From assembly GCA_030688225.1 (NCBI GenBank), contig JAUYIO010000044.1:1-8662 (forward strand): 8,662 nt of DNA, in the 5' to 3' direction. A program made the position numbers and the translations under genes. Origin of the DNA: Nanobdellota archaeon (lineage in GTDB: Archaea > Nanobdellota > Nanobdellia > Pacearchaeales > GW2011-AR1). The stretch's first letter is position 1, and every line of letters starts with the position of its first letter. Shown piece by piece: positions 7,001 to 8,662 of the stretch. The notes under the pieces were generated by a model, which saw only the letters and a program-made list of their open reading frames with translations, was not told the DNA's origin and ran no database searches.

Positions 7001-7469
7001 AATTGGTTTCACTCACGATACTTCTAATTTTAATAAAGGGGTTTTGTGTTCAAGCTATAAACTTCTTGGGACAATGCAAGAGAAAGTTACACATCAAATG
7101 GAACTTGTTGAAAAACTTCGTGCAGCAGACACTTCTGATACTGCAAGATTAATTCTTGAAAGGCATTTTATCAAAGACATGAGGGGTAATTTAAGAAAAT
7201 TTTCAATGCAAGGATTTAGATGTGTTGCATGCAATGAGATTATGAGACGTCCTCCTTTAACAGGGGTTTGTCCTAAATGCAAAGGAAAAATAATTTTCAC
7301 AGTTCATGAGGGAGGAATAAAAAAATATCTGGAACCTGCTTTGAATCTTGCTGATAAATATGATTTATCTCTTTATATTAAACAAACTTTGCAAATAACA
7401 AAAGAAAACATTGATAGTATTTTTGGAAAAGAACTTGAAAAACAGGAAGCGTTAGGGAAGTGGTTTTAG
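4011..7469 (+). CDS. polC: DNA polymerase D large subunit DP2 (catalytic)
   Basis: DP2 is the polymerising subunit of PolD, built on two double-psi beta-barrels like multisubunit RNA polymerases. It has 1152 residues, at the short end of the intein-free family, and no intein. Visible landmarks: the conserved N-terminal region (GLDPVEKVEIPLA 28-40, FYSGPIRSAGGTGAAFSL 145-162), a GHPSRSGGFRMRYGRGR block (317-333), GARMGRPEKSK (600-610), a zinc site with C652/C655 and C664/C667, the catalytic DCDGDE (903-908) and RGGTQDAPLVL (930-940), and a C-terminal zinc site with C1071/C1074 and C1087/C1090. The last eight residues, QEALGKWF (1145-1152), fit a PCNA-interacting PIP box. The catalytic motif begins with Asp903 where characterised PolD has Asn. 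The ATG overlaps the HD stop as ATGA, implying re-initiation. A GGAGG at 3981-3985 is too far upstream, and an in-frame TGA at 3999-4001 rules out an earlier start there. Confidence 0.97.
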   Translation: MNTQKYFLEIEKQTREVYDMANEARAKGLDPVEKVEIPLAMSMAEKVVGLISTIYPQMMDSGIAKRILNLEKEHGKLDPAVCLHIAEEIAKQKFCKFSSLLEAIDAGTRVASAYITLGVVSSPIEGLTEIRICKTKDGKEYLSPFYSGPIRSAGGTGAAFSLVILDHLREIFGYAKYDPTEEEVKRTVTELGDYHERITNLQYMPTEEETIFLARNIPVQVNGDPSEKLEVSNYKNLERVETNRVRSGFCLVIGEGLAQKASKIQRYIVSLREKGFKLSDWDFLNDYVKLHEKRDKGKTDDSPTYIKDLVAGRPVFGHPSRSGGFRMRYGRGRVSGFSATSFHPATMAITDDFLAIGTQLKIEKPTKGCAITVCDSIDGPIVKLFNGSVKKIKTKDEAKKLYPDVEEIIYLGDILFPFSDLANRNSKLIKPGYVEEWWNLELNEKNGKVANFYDVDFLEAVELSKRYKIPLYPKFIFYWTQISKKEFLGLIEWLKYSRVDKKIIFPYNKTEQEKFQTGKRALELLGIEHDVTIENVVLTEENSKALLVNLGIDFEILNKNCFLRDFINVEKFNMENDSVLDILNSFSDFQIKDKAGDFIGARMGRPEKSKLRKLVGSPNVLFPIGKEGGRLRSVQEACEFGKVTSTFPIFFCENCKTETIYPSCENCGAKCRKMFYFYETKEKSFNSVEEGIEKKGQPYCNQSLDINHFFEKAREKLKLSREEVPHLIKGVRGTSSAEHKMENLCKGFLRAMYDLQVNKDGTIRYDSTELPLVSFKPKEIFVSVEKLKSLGYDKDIFGKELVDENQILELMPHDILLPSCSESPDEKADDVFIRICNFVDMELEKFYELKPFYNLKKKEDIVGHLGVCMAPHNCAGVICRIIGFSNTQGLFASPYMHAAIRRDCDGDEAAIMLLGDVLLNFSGEFLPSHRGGTQDAPLVLNAKIDAGEVDDQILDLEFSMGYPLELYRLAEKREHSSKIKIKNVREVLKTGENPFIGIGFTHDTSNFNKGVLCSSYKLLGTMQEKVTHQMELVEKLRAADTSDTARLILERHFIKDMRGNLRKFSMQGFRCVACNEIMRRPPLTGVCPKCKGKIIFTVHEGGIKKYLEPALNLADKYDLSLYIKQTLQITKENIDSIFGKELEKQEALGKWF

Positions 7470-7475
7470 AAATAA

Positions 7476-7484
7476 TTTAAAAAT
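7476..7484 (+). promoter_or_regulatory. TATA-like box for the membrane protein gene
   Basis: TTTAAAAAT in the 35-base gap after DP2 is centred 25 bases before the ATG at 7505. That is the spacing expected for an archaeal promoter driving a leaderless mRNA, and no Shine-Dalgarno precedes this ATG. A T5 run at 7488-7492, 19 bases past the DP2 stop, could help end the upstream transcript. Both signals are short and the region is AT-rich. Confidence 0.4.
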
Positions 7485-7504
7485 CTGTTTTTGTTAATTA
7501 CTTT

Positions 7505-8530
7505 ATGGGTAAAAAGGTGAATCTTGTTATTTCTTTAGTTGTAGGAATTGCAATTTTTGGAATCTTTTTATATAAGGTAGGTTTTTATTCTGTTGGAGAA
7601 ATTTTTTCAAATATAAATTTAAAATACCTTTCTCTTTATTTTCTTGTTACAACTGTTGCTTTTTTCCCGACTGCCTGGAGATGGAAAATTATTTTGAAAG
7701 CTTACAAAAAAAAGATATCTTTTATTGACATGTTAAGATATACTATTGCGGGTTATGCTGTTAGTTATATTACGCCTTCTGTCAGAGTAGGAGGAGAACC
7801 TTTGAGGGCATATATGATTAAAAAAGAACATAATGTTGATTTGAAAACAGGAAGTTCTAGTATTATCATTGATAAATTTATTGAATTTGCAGGGACTGCT
7901 GTTTTTGGTTTGATTGGACTGATTTTATTTTTAGCTCTTCCACAAATCCCTACATCCTACAAAATTATTTTTGGGATTTTAGTTGTTTTAGCTTTTTCTA
8001 TTTTGTTTTTATTCTATTACAGAACAATTACCTCTAATGGGTCTTTTTCATCTTTGTTTTTATCTCTGAGACTTCATAAGATTTCAAAACTAAAATATTT
8101 TGTTTCTGTTTTGAAAGATGTTGAAAAAAAGATGGAGAAATTTTTCTTGAAAAATAAAAAAGAATTCCTCCTGAGTTCTTCAACATATCTAATTTATGGG
8201 GTTTTGGTTTTTTTTGAGTTTAAACTTCTTTTGCTTAGTTTTGGAATTGACGGCTCTTTTAGCACAATAGTTTTGGCGTTGAATTTGTGGGGGCTTGCGA
8301 ACTTTTTCCCTGTGCCTGCCGCTTTAGGGGTTTTGGAAGCAGGACAAACAGGACTTTTCTCGTTGATTAAAGGAGCAGGAAGTATTGGATTTGCTTTGAG
8401 TCTTTTAATCAGGGCAAGAGCATTGCTTTTTGTGGCGATTGGATTTACAATTATCAGTTATTTCGGAGGGAAACAATTTGATAATAAAGAAAAAAAAATA
8501 TTTAAGAAATCTTTTTTTAGATTAAAATAA
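7505..8530 (+). CDS. YbhN/AglD-like membrane protein (LPG-synthase TM region family)
   Basis: A 341-residue integral membrane protein of the family named after the transmembrane region of lysylphosphatidylglycerol synthase (COG0392, UPF0104). Hydrophobic segments fall near 6-25, 41-57, 78-90, 124-145, 152-171, 222-246, 251-270 and 293-320. Family-type motifs are WRWKIIL (58-64), TPSVRVGGEPLRAYMIKK (90-107), PAALGVLEAG (271-280) and RARALLF (303-309). The C-terminus is short, lysine-rich and probably cytoplasmic. Unlike haloarchaeal AglD it has no N-terminal glycosyltransferase domain, and unlike MprF it has no aminoacyltransferase domain. Proposed roles in the family concern moving or modifying lipid-linked substrates; the substrate here is unknown. 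It starts 35 bases after DP2 behind its own TATA-like box, so it is probably not part of the replication operon. ATG 7505 was chosen for that spacing; GTG 7517, preceded by AAAAAG, is an alternative. Confidence 0.85.
   Translation: MGKKVNLVISLVVGIAIFGIFLYKVGFYSVGEIFSNINLKYLSLYFLVTTVAFFPTAWRWKIILKAYKKKISFIDMLRYTIAGYAVSYITPSVRVGGEPLRAYMIKKEHNVDLKTGSSSIIIDKFIEFAGTAVFGLIGLILFLALPQIPTSYKIIFGILVVLAFSILFLFYYRTITSNGSFSSLFLSLRLHKISKLKYFVSVLKDVEKKMEKFFLKNKKEFLLSSSTYLIYGVLVFFEFKLLLLSFGIDGSFSTIVLALNLWGLANFFPVPAALGVLEAGQTGLFSLIKGAGSIGFALSLLIRARALLFVAIGFTIISYFGGKQFDNKEKKIFKKSFFRLK
8490..8498 (-). terminator. Possible U-tract terminator of the convergent gene
   Basis: Nine A residues on the + strand give a T9 run on the - strand, 24 bases beyond the stop of the partial convergent gene. 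Archaeal transcription often ends at U-rich tracts without a hairpin. The same bases encode lysines at the C-terminus of the YbhN-like protein, so the run could simply be coding. Confidence 0.25.
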
Positions 8531-8662
8531 ATATAATATTATTGTCGGGATTAAAAGACAACCCATCATGTTTGTTCTTCTCGCATTTAGAGAAATGCAA
8601 TAAATTCCTGTGAATGTTGAAGCAACTAAAATCAAAAATCCCAAAAAACCTGAAAAGAAGAA
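8522..8662 (-). CDS. C-terminal end of a convergent, probable membrane protein (partial)
   Basis: Read on the - strand, the right edge is open for 46 codons and ends at a TAA at 8524-8522; the gene would start beyond the window. The product fragment is strongly hydrophobic, with GFLGFLILVASTFTGIY, a short polar turn with NARRTN, and a second hydrophobic stretch GCLLIPTIILYLF at the very C-terminus. This fits the last one or two membrane spans of a transporter-like protein. I do not recognise the family. A 46-codon open frame is uncommon by chance at this base composition, and neither + strand nor other frames offer a better reading. It would overlap the end of the YbhN-like gene by 9 bases tail-to-tail. 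Confidence 0.5.
   Translation of the reverse strand, partial: FFFSGFLGFLILVASTFTGIYCISLNARRTNMMGCLLIPTIILYLF

Noticed and set aside
8583..8598. Hairpin GCATTT-AGAG-AAATGC as a terminator
   Set aside because: It is a perfect 6-pair stem with a 4-base loop, but it lies inside the open convergent frame, is not followed by a T run on either strand, and archaeal termination does not generally depend on hairpins.
1..8662. Mobile element, toxin-antitoxin or defence system
   Set aside because: No transposase, integrase, terminal inverted repeats, nuclease-effector pair or other accessory signature was seen. Composition and codon use look uniform, and the genes are core replication functions plus a membrane protein.

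Overview
The window looks like part of an archaeal chromosome, very AT-rich (about 30% GC by eye), with AGA strongly preferred for arginine. It carries both subunits of the archaea-specific D-family replicative DNA polymerase. This excludes bacteria and argues against Crenarchaeota, which lack PolD. Small intergenic gaps, low GC, and the style of the Orc1 and PolD proteins suggest a DPANN lineage such as Woesearchaeota or Pacearchaeota. That placement is inference, because no rRNA or other marker is present.

Layout: bases 1-237 are non-coding. They hold a set of degenerate repeats built on a TTTC..TTAGAAA dyad, one near-canonical archaeal origin recognition box (ORB), and a 31-base stretch that is A/T except for one G. 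This is a good candidate replication origin next to its initiator gene. Four genes follow on the + strand with gaps of 5 bases or less, or overlaps: orc1/cdc6, the PolD small subunit DP1 (3'-5' exonuclease), an HD-domain phosphohydrolase related to dNTP triphosphohydrolases, and the PolD large subunit DP2 (polymerase). After a 35-base gap with its own TATA-like box comes a multi-pass membrane protein of the YbhN/AglD (LPG-synthase transmembrane region) family. The last ~140 bases are open on the - strand as the hydrophobic C-terminal end of a convergent gene whose start is outside the window.

The first four genes make sense as one unit: Orc1 marks and opens the origin beside its own gene, DP1 and DP2 form the polymerase that copies from it, and DP2 ends in a PCNA-binding peptide that would tie it to the sliding clamp. 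The HD protein, translationally coupled on both sides between the two polymerase subunits, is the least expected member. It may control nucleotide pools or process nucleotides at replication. The membrane protein probably belongs to a separate transcription unit.

Most notable points: the repeat/ORB/AT-rich organisation upstream of orc1, the HD hydrolase placed between DP1 and DP2, an Asn-to-Asp difference at the first position of the DP2 catalytic motif, and a PIP box forming the last eight residues of DP2.
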